From Methanoregula sp. UBA276 (GTDB lineage Archaea > Halobacteriota > Methanomicrobia > Methanomicrobiales > Methanospirillaceae): a stretch of DNA of 5,184 nucleotides. Within the stretch, counting starts at the first letter, position 1. The number at the start of each line of letters is the position of its first letter. The DNA lies in assembly GCA_002508495.1 (NCBI GenBank), contig DANA01000017.1, forward strand, positions 531 to 5,714, read 5' to 3'. Positions 1-5,184 of this stretch are shown in pieces. The notes beneath the pieces are model-generated. The model was not told where the DNA came from and ran no database searches. It saw nothing but the letters and a program-made list of their open reading frames with translations. The translations under genes and the position numbers were made by a program.

Positions 1-7
1 AAAAAAA
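1..7 (-). terminator. Oligo-T terminator of the tRNA-Met gene
   Basis: Read on the minus strand, a run of seven T begins 13 bases after the tRNA discriminator base and reaches the window edge, so it may be longer. T-runs without a strong hairpin are the usual intrinsic termination signal of archaeal RNA polymerase. Only a weak 3-bp CCG/CGG stem precedes it. Confidence 0.65.
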
Positions 8-20
8 TACCGGAAACGGA

Positions 21-136
21 TGCTGCGAGGGGGTTACGATCCCCCGATCTCCAGATCTCTCAAAGCCTGAACGATGGGATTCGCTCTTCTTGCGACCCTA
101 TGAGTCTGGCGCCCTAACCAGCTAGGCCACCGCAGC
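21..136 (-). tRNA. Elongator tRNA-Met (anticodon CAT) with a 42-base intron
   Basis: The cloverleaf folds completely. The acceptor stem is GCTGCGG (136-130) with TCGCAGC (28-22), closing with one G-U pair, and the discriminator is A21. The D-stem is GCCT/GGGC around loop AGCTGGTTA. The anticodon stem is CCAGA (109-105) with TCTGG (55-51). The T-stem is GGGGG (45-41) with CCCCC (33-29) around ATCGTAA. After removal of the intron the anticodon loop is CTCATAA, with anticodon CAT at 102-100. CCA is not encoded. The acceptor starts with G-C and the anticodon stem lacks the three consecutive G-C pairs of initiators, so this is elongator Met; a CAT anticodon modified to read Ile AUA is the alternative but fits the loop less well. 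It lies 64 bases downstream of pycA and has its own promoter and terminator. Confidence 0.95.
57..98 (-). other. tRNA-Met intron at the canonical 37/38 position
   Basis: The intron interrupts the anticodon loop directly after A37 (base 99) and ends before A38 (base 56). The junctions form a bulge-helix-bulge: the outer helix is CCAGA/TCTGG, the central 4-bp helix is CTCA (104-101) with TGAG (62-59), and the two 3-base bulges are TAG (100-98) and AGA (58-56). Cutting after the second base of each bulge gives exactly the expected exons. The helix inside the intron next to the 5' bulge is weak (G-U pairs only), so the motif is somewhat relaxed. Within the intron TCGC (95-92) can pair with GCGA (84-81). 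The splicing enzyme would be the archaeal tRNA endonuclease, not encoded here. Confidence 0.9.
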
Positions 137-138
137 AC

Positions 139-168
139 AAAAAGTGCATAATAAAAACGCAGTAAAAA
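139..168 (-). terminator. T-runs after pycA, likely end of the pyc transcript
   Basis: Three separate T5 runs (168-164, 157-153, 143-139) follow the pycA stop codon within 62 bases. Clustered T-runs are typical archaeal termination signals. They interleave with the tRNA promoter, and the last one falls inside the predicted tRNA leader. Whether the pyc transcript stops here or reads through into the tRNA cannot be told from sequence. Confidence 0.45.
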
Positions 169-176
169 CAATTAAA
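147..176 (-). promoter_or_regulatory. Archaeal promoter of tRNA-Met
   Basis: A box-A/TATA-like TTTAATTG lies at 176-169 on the minus strand. About 25 bases further on is ATGC (149-146), resembling the box-B start element of methanogen stable-RNA genes; transcription would start near G147, giving a leader of about 11 bases before the mature tRNA 5' end. Spacing and both elements fit the known euryarchaeal arrangement. A second T/A-rich stretch (157-149) is too close to the tRNA to act as the TATA box. Confidence 0.65.
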
Positions 177-200
177 GGTTCTGATGAGAGATTCCGTCGC

Positions 201-1679
201 TCACCCGTTCTTTTTCTGCTGTATGTAGACGTTTACTGCAGCAGTGATGGCTGCAATCTTCTTTCCCTGGTCAAAGGAACCGGCCAACGTCTGCATCCGC
301 GTTTCTTCGTCACGCTTGTACCGTTCGAGCGTGCTTAAGATATGCTCTTCCGTTAAGAAATGCGTGTGCGTGTTTCCCTCGATATACTGCTGGTTGTTCA
401 TTATCGCAAAGTGCAGCGGCAGGGTTGTCTTCACGCCAAGGATGATATATTCCGCAATCGCTCTGCGCATCCGCGTAATGGCTTCCGGTCTCGTGCTGTC
501 CCATGCACAGAGTTTGGAGATCATGGAGTCGTAGACCGGCGAGATGGTATACCCCATGTGGATGCCGCTGTCAATCCGGATCCCCGGCCCGCCCGGGGAG
601 CGGTACCGGACAATTTTTCCCGGGTCGGCAGCGAAGTTGTTGAGCGGGTCCTCGGCATTGATACGGCATTCGATGGCATGACCCCGGATCGAGAGGTCCT
701 CCTGGGCGAATGCCAGGGTCTCGCCGGCAGCGATCGCCAGCTGCTGCTTCACGATATCGACGCCGGTTATGAACTCGGTGATCGTATGCTCGACCTGGAG
801 CCGGGTATTCATCTCCATGAAATAGTAGTTCCCGTCACTGTACAGGAATTCGACAGTCCCGGCATTGGTATAGTCCGATGCTTTCACCACCCGGAGCGCT
901 GATGCAGCCATCCGCTCGCGAAGTTCAGGCGTCATGATCGGGCAGGGGGCTTCTTCGATGAGTTTCTGGTGGCGGCGCTGGATGGAGCATTCGCGTTCAT
1001 AGAGGTGGACCGCGTTCCCATGCTCGTCAGCCAGCACCTGGAACTCGACATGCCGGGGTTTGACGAGGTATTTCTCGATAAAGACCGTGGCATCGCCAAA
1101 AGCAGACTGGGCGATCCGCATGCTTCCTGCGATCGCCTCTTCGAGCGCTTTTTCGTCCTCTACGATCTGCATGCCGATGCCCCCGCCGCCGGCACTTGCC
1201 TTGACAATGACCGGGTACCCGATTCCGGCAGCAACCCGTTTTGCTTCTTCAAGGTCTTTGATGCCGCCATCGGTACCGGGAACGACCGGTACGCCGCTCT
1301 CCCGCATCATCTGCTTGCTGCCGATCTTGGATCCCATTGCCTTGATGGTCTTCCAGCGGGGGCCGACAAACGTGATGTTCTCATCAAGACAGAGTTTGGC
1401 AAAATCCGAATTCTCTGCAAGGAACCCGTATCCCGGGTGCACGGCATCTGCCCCGCTCTTTTTGGCAATGTCGATGATCCGCTCCTTGTTGAGGTAACTC
1501 TTCGAGGGGTGCGCTTCGCCAACGTGAAATGCCTCATCAGCGTATTTCACGTGGAGCGCGGTCTTGTCGGCTGTTGAATAAATGGCAACGGTCTCGATAT
1601 CGAGTTCACGGCATGCCCGCATGATCCGGATAGCGATCTCGCCCCGGTTGGCAACCAGAAGTTTCTCGAAATATTTCAT
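201..1679 (-). CDS. pycA: Pyruvate carboxylase subunit A (biotin carboxylase)
   Basis: This subunit carboxylates the biotin on PycB using ATP and bicarbonate, the first half-reaction of oxaloacetate synthesis from pyruvate in the cytoplasm. The 492 residues match the biotin carboxylase fold in order: N-terminal domain with HPGYGFLAEN (81-90), ATP-grasp domain with the Gly-rich loop (160-170), EKYLVKPRHVE (202-212), ECSIQRRHQK (230-239), metal and catalytic FMEMNTRLQVEH (288-298; E289, R293, E297), and C-terminal HAIECRINAEDP (334-345). Relative to E. coli AccC numbering the catalytic residues appear shifted by one (K160, H237, K239, E277, R339) and all are present. One oddity is Ile168 where bacterial enzymes have Arg in GGGGRGM. 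A tail of about 40 residues (from 450) extends beyond AccC. The start overlaps the pycB stop as ATGA and has only a weak GGTGG ahead, suggesting translational coupling. AccC of an acyl-CoA carboxylase is the alternative, but the PycB partner argues against it. Confidence 0.96.
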   Translation of the reverse strand: MKYFEKLLVANRGEIAIRIMRACRELDIETVAIYSTADKTALHVKYADEAFHVGEAHPSKSYLNKERIIDIAKKSGADAVHPGYGFLAENSDFAKLCLDENITFVGPRWKTIKAMGSKIGSKQMMRESGVPVVPGTDGGIKDLEEAKRVAAGIGYPVIVKASAGGGGIGMQIVEDEKALEEAIAGSMRIAQSAFGDATVFIEKYLVKPRHVEFQVLADEHGNAVHLYERECSIQRRHQKLIEEAPCPIMTPELRERMAASALRVVKASDYTNAGTVEFLYSDGNYYFMEMNTRLQVEHTITEFITGVDIVKQQLAIAAGETLAFAQEDLSIRGHAIECRINAEDPLNNFAADPGKIVRYRSPGGPGIRIDSGIHMGYTISPVYDSMISKLCAWDSTRPEAITRMRRAIAEYIILGVKTTLPLHFAIMNNQQYIEGNTHTHFLTEEHILSTLERYKRDEETRMQTLAGSFDQGKKIAAITAAVNVYIQQKKNG

Positions 1680-3415
1680 TGCACCACCAGCAGAACATCG
1701 CCGTTCTGGACGACATCTCCGGTATCAACAAAGATCTCTGTTACTTTCCCGTCGACCGGGCTGTGGATGGGGTTTTCCATCTTCATGGCCTCAAGCACGA
1801 TGAGGGTATCTCCGCGTTTTACTTCAGATCCCCTGCTGACATTGACCTTGAGGACCATTCCCTGCATGTTGCTCTTGATCCCGCCCTCAACATCCCCGCG
1901 CGGGGCTTTTTGCGAAGCTGCGCTCGCTACTTCAACCCGGTTGCCGCCAACAGAAACGATGCGGACGGAGAATACCTCCCCGTCGACCTCGACCTCCATC
2001 TCCCTGGGAAGGTCGGAAGACGGCTGGAGCGCCGGTTGCTTTGCCGGCAGGGGTTCGAGCAGGCGTTCTCCTTTGAGAAATGCCGGGGCAATTGCGGGAT
2101 ACAGGATGTAGGTGAGGATATCCTCTTCCTTCTTCACGAGCCCGGCTTTTTCTGCCTCGGCTTTCATCTTTTCGTAGGTGGGTTCGAGGAGGTCTGCCGG
2201 TCGAACGGTTACTACGGTATCGTTACCGATGATCTTGTGGCGGATCTCGGTGTTGACCGGTGCAGGAGATTTCCCGTACAGCCCGTGGATGTAGTCCTTG
2301 ACCTCCTTGGTTACGTTTTTGTACCGTTCTCCTCCCAAAAGGACGTTCAGGACTGCCTGGGTGCCGACAATCTGGCTGGTCGGGGTGACAAGCGGCGGGT
2401 AGCCGAGGTCTTCCCGTACCCGGGGAACCTCGGCAAAGACGTCTTCCATCCGGTTTAAGGCATCCTGCTCCCTGAGCTGGGAGACAAGGTTCGATATCAT
2501 GCCCCCGGGCAGCTGGTAAATGAGGACATCGGAATCGACCCGTTCCGATATCGGGCTGATGAGGCAGCCGTATTTTTCCCGGAGTAAAAGACAGATGTTC
2601 CGCACGTTCCGGAGCCGCATGAGGTCGATACCGGTGTCATGGGGTGTCCCGTGGAGGGCTGCGACAATGCTTTCGGTCGGGGGTTGCGACGTGCCAAGAG
2701 CAAATGGCGACATGGCAGTATCGAGAATATCCACGCCGGCCTCCACTGCTGCCTGGTAACTCATCGGCGCTACGCCGCTTGTTGAATGGCTGTGCAGGCA
2801 GACGCGGATATCAACGGCTTTCTTGATTCCCACGATGAGTTCGCGTGCGGCTTCGGGCATGATGAGCCCGGCCATGTCCTTGATGCAGATGGAATCGCAC
2901 TCCTGTGCGGCAAGTTCCCGTGCCATCTCGATGAACGTGCTGGTGTTATGGACCGGGCTCGTGGTGTAGCAGATCGTTCCCTGCAGGTGTGCACCAGCAG
3001 CTTTTACCTGGTCCATCGAGCGCTGCATATTCCGGATATCATTGAGCGCATCAAAAACCCTGAAGACATCTACGCCATTCCTGTGCGCTGCAGTGACAAA
3101 CCTGTCAACCACATCATCGGAATAGTGCCGGTATCCGACAAGGTTCTGGCCCCGCAGCAGCATCTGGATCGGGGTGCGTTTCAGCTCGTTTTTCAGTAAC
3201 CGCAGGCGGTCCCAGGGATCGTCGTTTAAAAACCGGATGGCCGAATCAAATGTCGCTCCGCCCCAGGCTTCGACCGAAAAAAAACCGCACGTGTCCAGGC
3301 TCTCAGCCAGGGGGATCATGTCCTCGGTACGGAGGCGGGTGGCGATGAGGGACTGGTGTGCATCACGAAGAGTTGTATCGGTAATTTTTACTTTATGAGG
3401 TGTTGCGGAGTACAT
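1676..3415 (-). CDS. pycB: Pyruvate carboxylase subunit B (carboxyltransferase plus biotin carrier)
   Basis: This subunit moves the carboxyl group from carboxybiotin to pyruvate, giving oxaloacetate. Its 579 residues hold a carboxyltransferase TIM barrel (about 8-290), a conserved post-barrel region with VTPTSQIVGTQAV (343-355), a Pro-rich linker (about 453-470) and a biotinyl carrier domain (about 510-579). Metal ligands expected for the family are visible: D18 in TLRDAHQS, the carboxylated-lysine candidate K179 in CIKDMAG, and H208/H210 in LHSHSTSG. The biotin attachment site is EAMKMEN with K545. The ATG at 3415 is preferred over an in-frame GTG at 3436 because AGAGGT lies 6 bases before the ATG and homology begins at once (KITDTTLRDAHQS). 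The same family includes the alpha subunit of oxaloacetate decarboxylase, which many databases would name; overlap with pycA, and no membrane beta or gamma subunit here, favour pyruvate carboxylase. No biotin ligase gene is in the window. Confidence 0.95.
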   Translation of the reverse strand: MYSATPHKVKITDTTLRDAHQSLIATRLRTEDMIPLAESLDTCGFFSVEAWGGATFDSAIRFLNDDPWDRLRLLKNELKRTPIQMLLRGQNLVGYRHYSDDVVDRFVTAAHRNGVDVFRVFDALNDIRNMQRSMDQVKAAGAHLQGTICYTTSPVHNTSTFIEMARELAAQECDSICIKDMAGLIMPEAARELIVGIKKAVDIRVCLHSHSTSGVAPMSYQAAVEAGVDILDTAMSPFALGTSQPPTESIVAALHGTPHDTGIDLMRLRNVRNICLLLREKYGCLISPISERVDSDVLIYQLPGGMISNLVSQLREQDALNRMEDVFAEVPRVREDLGYPPLVTPTSQIVGTQAVLNVLLGGERYKNVTKEVKDYIHGLYGKSPAPVNTEIRHKIIGNDTVVTVRPADLLEPTYEKMKAEAEKAGLVKKEEDILTYILYPAIAPAFLKGERLLEPLPAKQPALQPSSDLPREMEVEVDGEVFSVRIVSVGGNRVEVASAASQKAPRGDVEGGIKSNMQGMVLKVNVSRGSEVKRGDTLIVLEAMKMENPIHSPVDGKVTEIFVDTGDVVQNGDVLLVVQ

Positions 3416-3421
3416 GGGTGA

Positions 3422-3427
3422 ACCTCT
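3422..3427 (-). promoter_or_regulatory. Ribosome binding site that decides the pycB start
   Basis: AGAGGT on the minus strand, 6 bases before ATG 3415, is complementary to the archaeal 16S 3' end. The GTG at 3436 would start upstream of this motif and add seven residues (MSRRGSP) with no family counterpart, so the ATG is taken as the start. Confidence 0.7.
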
Positions 3428-3469
3428 GCGGGACACAGGAAATATCAGATTTAGCCTCTCAAAAATTCA

Positions 3470-4120
3470 TCAGTATAGTATAAATAATGCACTAACGGGG
3501 AGGAGAGAAATGAATGCTGCGCATATCGCAAAAAATGCTGCAGGAATGTCCAGGGGTCCTTCCTTGAATTCCGGAACCCATGTTCCCCCATGGACATACC
3601 CCCGGACGGCCAGCAGTTCTGCGGTATCCTCCGCTCGTTTCAGGGCCCCGTGGAGAAGGATCCTGCCGGCAGGTACGATGCTTTTCAGTCCGGACCTGAT
3701 GCCTTTCATCCGCTCTGCAGCACGTATCCGGTCGAAATCGGTAAGAAGTGTATCCAGGTTCTGGAGTGCCATCTCTGCAAGCAGGCCAAGCTCAAATCCA
3801 TGGCGGGGGCCAAGCAGCCAGCAGCCCAAATCCAGAAATTCCCCGCGTACCTGCCCGGCAAGAAGCCAGGATGCAATAAGGATGACAACCAGCATCCGGA
3901 AGAAATACGAGCCCCCGTCGCCGCCTGTTAGTTCGAGGGCGATGCTGAAAAAACCAACCAGGATGAGTGAGGGGAGAACCAGCCGGTTTTTCCGCACCAA
4001 TCTGATGTTCGGGGTGAAGATCAGCCACCAGAACAGCGCTGCTGCCGCACCCACAATGCTGAAAAATGCCGTGATGGAGAGGAGCATGGCGGTGCCGGTC
4101 CGCAACCTTATATCGCGCAT
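3470..4120 (-). CDS. ecfT: ECF transporter transmembrane (T) component, CbiQ/EcfT family
   Basis: The T component is the membrane scaffold that couples two ATPases to a substrate-binding S protein in vitamin or metal uptake. The 216-residue protein has hydrophobic segments at about 11-36, 47-64, 72-89 and 192-215, and a long cytoplasmic section (about 92-180) holding the two coupling helices. These carry the expected paired motifs: IRAAERMKG (132-140), a variant of the usual A-R-G, and RAEDTAELLAVRGY (162-175) ending in V-R-G. The length is at the short end for the family (often about 250). The ATG at 4120 overlaps the ATPase stop by 13 bases and has GGAGG 7 bases ahead (4128-4132); a later ATG (codon 12) lacks this support. 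The neighbouring ATPases strengthen the call. The substrate is unknown from this protein, because S components determine it. Confidence 0.85.
   Translation of the reverse strand: MRDIRLRTGTAMLLSITAFFSIVGAAAALFWWLIFTPNIRLVRKNRLVLPSLILVGFFSIALELTGGDGGSYFFRMLVVILIASWLLAGQVRGEFLDLGCWLLGPRHGFELGLLAEMALQNLDTLLTDFDRIRAAERMKGIRSGLKSIVPAGRILLHGALKRAEDTAELLAVRGYVHGGTWVPEFKEGPLDIPAAFFAICAAFISLLPVSALFILY
3474..3485 (-). promoter_or_regulatory. Probable TATA box for the pycBA operon
   Basis: On the minus strand the last codons of ecfT read TTTATACTATAC, a good TATA-like sequence. A start about 25 bases downstream would fall at purines near 3455-3457, leaving a leader of about 40 bases before pycB. The purine-rich BRE expected just upstream is not clear. 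A weaker GATATTT at 3446-3440 would start transcription almost at the ATG and does not fit with the ribosome binding site. Read-through from the ECF genes across the 54-base gap remains possible; a lone T5 run (3465-3461) is the only termination-like signal. Confidence 0.4.
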
Positions 4121-4800
4121 GCTGCTGCCTCCAGATCTTCTTGGGAAATATTTTCCGGAGTTTTTCCGCGCTCAATTAATGCTTTGATAACGGGCGGGGC
4201 ATGCTCCCATCGCGCAAGGCACTCTGGCGGGGATCCGCAGAGGTGCAATTGGCCGTCCTGGATTTCCCAGATGTAATCGGACCGGGGAAACACCGACTGT
4301 TCGTGAGTGAAGAGGATCGTGATCCCGTCCGTTTTGCCGGACAGGATCGCGCAGATCCGCTGTTTTTCAAAAACATCCAGTGAACTGAATGGTTCATCGA
4401 GAATGAGGAGATCATAGTTCCGGGAAAGGATGCAGGCAAGGTGGAGCCGTTTCAGTTCCCCCCGGCTGAGACGGAGTGGATCTTCGGTATGTTTTTGGGA
4501 CAGGCCGATGGTTGCAAGGAGCGGGAACGGGTCGAGACCCCAGGATTCGCACTCTTCGCGAACCGTGGTTCCGGTGATATGGTATTCGGGGAACTGGAAC
4601 GAGATCATCTCCGCACGGATCGCCTCTTTCTCGACCGTCCCGGTTGAATCCGGAAGAAGCCCGATCATTATCTGGGCAAGCGTGGATTTGCCGGATCCCA
4701 CATCCCCGCTGATGAGATGTACTCCGTTCGTGAACGTGCCGTTTGCTGACAGGCTCCATGGCCCCCGACGGACTCCTGCATGATCCAGCACCAGTTTCAT
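4108..4800 (-). CDS. ecfA: ECF transporter ATPase (A component), second of the pair
   Basis: This is an ABC ATPase that would power the ECF transporter on the inner face of the membrane as a heterodimer with the gene just upstream. In the 230 residues: Walker A GDVGSGKST (32-40), Q-loop FQFPEYH (Q69), signature LSRGE (111-115) in place of LSGGE/Q, Walker B LLILDEP (131-137; D135, E136), D-loop SSLD (139-142) and H-loop FTHEQ (H166). The helical segment between Q-loop and signature is short, and the protein is smaller than typical EcfA (about 270-290), the loss being mostly C-terminal. It starts at ATG 4800, which overlaps the upstream stop as ATGA, with GGAGGT at 4808-4813 and a 7-base spacer. 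It is followed directly by the T component. Family membership is sure; the ECF assignment rests mainly on the A-A-T gene order. Confidence 0.9.
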   Translation of the reverse strand: MKLVLDHAGVRRGPWSLSANGTFTNGVHLISGDVGSGKSTLAQIMIGLLPDSTGTVEKEAIRAEMISFQFPEYHITGTTVREECESWGLDPFPLLATIGLSQKHTEDPLRLSRGELKRLHLACILSRNYDLLILDEPFSSLDVFEKQRICAILSGKTDGITILFTHEQSVFPRSDYIWEIQDGQLHLCGSPPECLARWEHAPPVIKALIERGKTPENISQEDLEAAACAI

Positions 4801-5184
4801 GCCAAAAACCTCCAGGAGAGCGGGTACAGGGGGGTGTTTTTCAGTCTTTCAAAAACCAGTTCTGGTTTTCCGCAGTCTGCAACCCTGCCGTTTTCAAGGA
4901 CAATGACGTCATCACAACGGGCAGCATTTTCCATGTCCTGCGTGCTTTTGAGAATAAACGGGATGTTTGCGTCACGGAGCATCCGGTCAACGTTTGAGTG
5001 GGTCCGGGCATCGAGATGCGAATCACATTCATCAAGGATGAGGACGCGGGGACGGGTTATGACTGCTGCTGCAAGGGCTACCAGCACTTTCTCCCCGCCC
5101 GAGAGTTCCCGGACTGGCCGGTCAGGGGGCCCGGATATACCGGTTTTTTTCCAGATCTCTTCGGTACGCCGGCAGATCTCACCG
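4797..5184 (-). CDS. ecfA: ECF transporter ATPase (A component), first of the pair, 5' end outside the window
   Basis: The reading frame is open to the window edge, leaving the C-terminal 128 residues; Walker A and Q-loop lie beyond the edge. The visible part begins GEICRRTEEIWKK and continues with a canonical signature LSGGEK (codons at 5088-5105), then a Walker B region LILDECDSHLD with Cys where Pro is usual, and the D-loop SHLD. The H-loop reads KSTQDME: the switch histidine of THDM is replaced by Gln (codon 4938-4940, CAG). The tail VIVLENGRVADCGKPELVF is typical of EcfA/CbiO proteins. A GTG at 5087 is not a real start because it sits just after the signature. It ends in an ATGA overlap with the second ATPase. 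The S component may be encoded upstream, outside the window. Confidence 0.9.
   Translation of the reverse strand, partial: GEICRRTEEIWKKTGISGPPDRPVRELSGGEKVLVALAAAVITRPRVLILDECDSHLDARTHSNVDRMLRDANIPFILKSTQDMENAARCDDVIVLENGRVADCGKPELVFERLKNTPLYPLSWRFLA

Noticed and set aside
969..1577. Plus-strand open frame (202 codons) opposite pycA
   Set aside because: It is a shadow of the conserved biotin carboxylase and has no independent features.
1679..2458. Long plus-strand open frame (259 codons) opposite pycB
   Set aside because: It is antisense to the strongly conserved carboxyl-terminal half of PycB and shows no recognisable domain; it arises from the codon bias of the real gene.
1676..3415. Oxaloacetate decarboxylase alpha subunit (sodium pump) instead of PycB
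   Set aside because: The domain layout is shared, but the gene is fused by an ATGA overlap to a biotin carboxylase and no membrane beta or gamma subunit is present.
3413..3436. GTG at 3436 as the pycB start
   Set aside because: The added seven residues have no family match, and the ribosome binding site AGAGGT lies downstream of it, placed for the ATG at 3415.
3414..4187. Long plus-strand open frame (257 codons) opposite ecfT
   Set aside because: It is rich in Arg, Ser and Pro with no domain or membrane pattern, and the minus-strand frame has hydrophobic segments, coupling motifs, a ribosome binding site and operon overlap.
5085..5087. GTG at 5087 as the start of the first ATPase
   Set aside because: The frame continues upstream through the ABC signature LSGGEK to the window edge, so the gene is cut by the window and does not start there.
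1..5184. CRISPR array, insertion sequence or integrated element beside the tRNA gene
   Set aside because: No spaced direct repeats, transposase or integrase frame, or duplicated tRNA 3' end was seen; the sequence beyond base 1 is not available.

Overview
The window most likely comes from a methanogenic euryarchaeon, probably Methanomicrobiales-like (for example near Methanoregula or Methanosphaerula). The signs are a two-subunit pyruvate carboxylase of archaeal type, an elongator tRNA-Met split by an intron with bulge-helix-bulge (BHB) splice geometry, a TTTAATTG/ATGC promoter pair in front of that tRNA, and T-run terminators. The order-level assignment is inference. All genes lie on the minus strand, so transcription runs from high to low coordinates.

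In transcription order, the right part (5184 to 3470) is an energy-coupling-factor (ECF) transporter module: an ATPase gene cut by the window edge, a second ATPase, and a small T-type membrane protein. Each pair overlaps (ATGA at 4797-4800; 13 bases at 4108-4120), so the three are surely one operon. No substrate-binding S component is in view. The two ATPases are asymmetric: the odd residues (Gln in place of the H-loop His in the first, LSRGE instead of LSGGE in the second) would fall in the same composite ATP site, leaving the other site canonical.

After a 54-base gap with a probable promoter come pycB (carboxyltransferase plus biotin carrier) and pycA (biotin carboxylase), overlapping by ATGA at 1676-1679. 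Together they would make oxaloacetate from pyruvate, bicarbonate and ATP, the anaplerotic step feeding the incomplete reductive TCA pathway of methanogens.

The left end (1-200) is a 64-base spacer with three T5 runs and a good archaeal promoter, then the intron-containing tRNA-Met and a T7 terminator at the window edge. There are no IS elements, CRISPR arrays or long non-coding stretches. The window is mainly housekeeping; its most notable points are the asymmetric ECF ATPase pair, the tRNA intron, and the possible link between an orphan-looking ECF module and a biotin enzyme.
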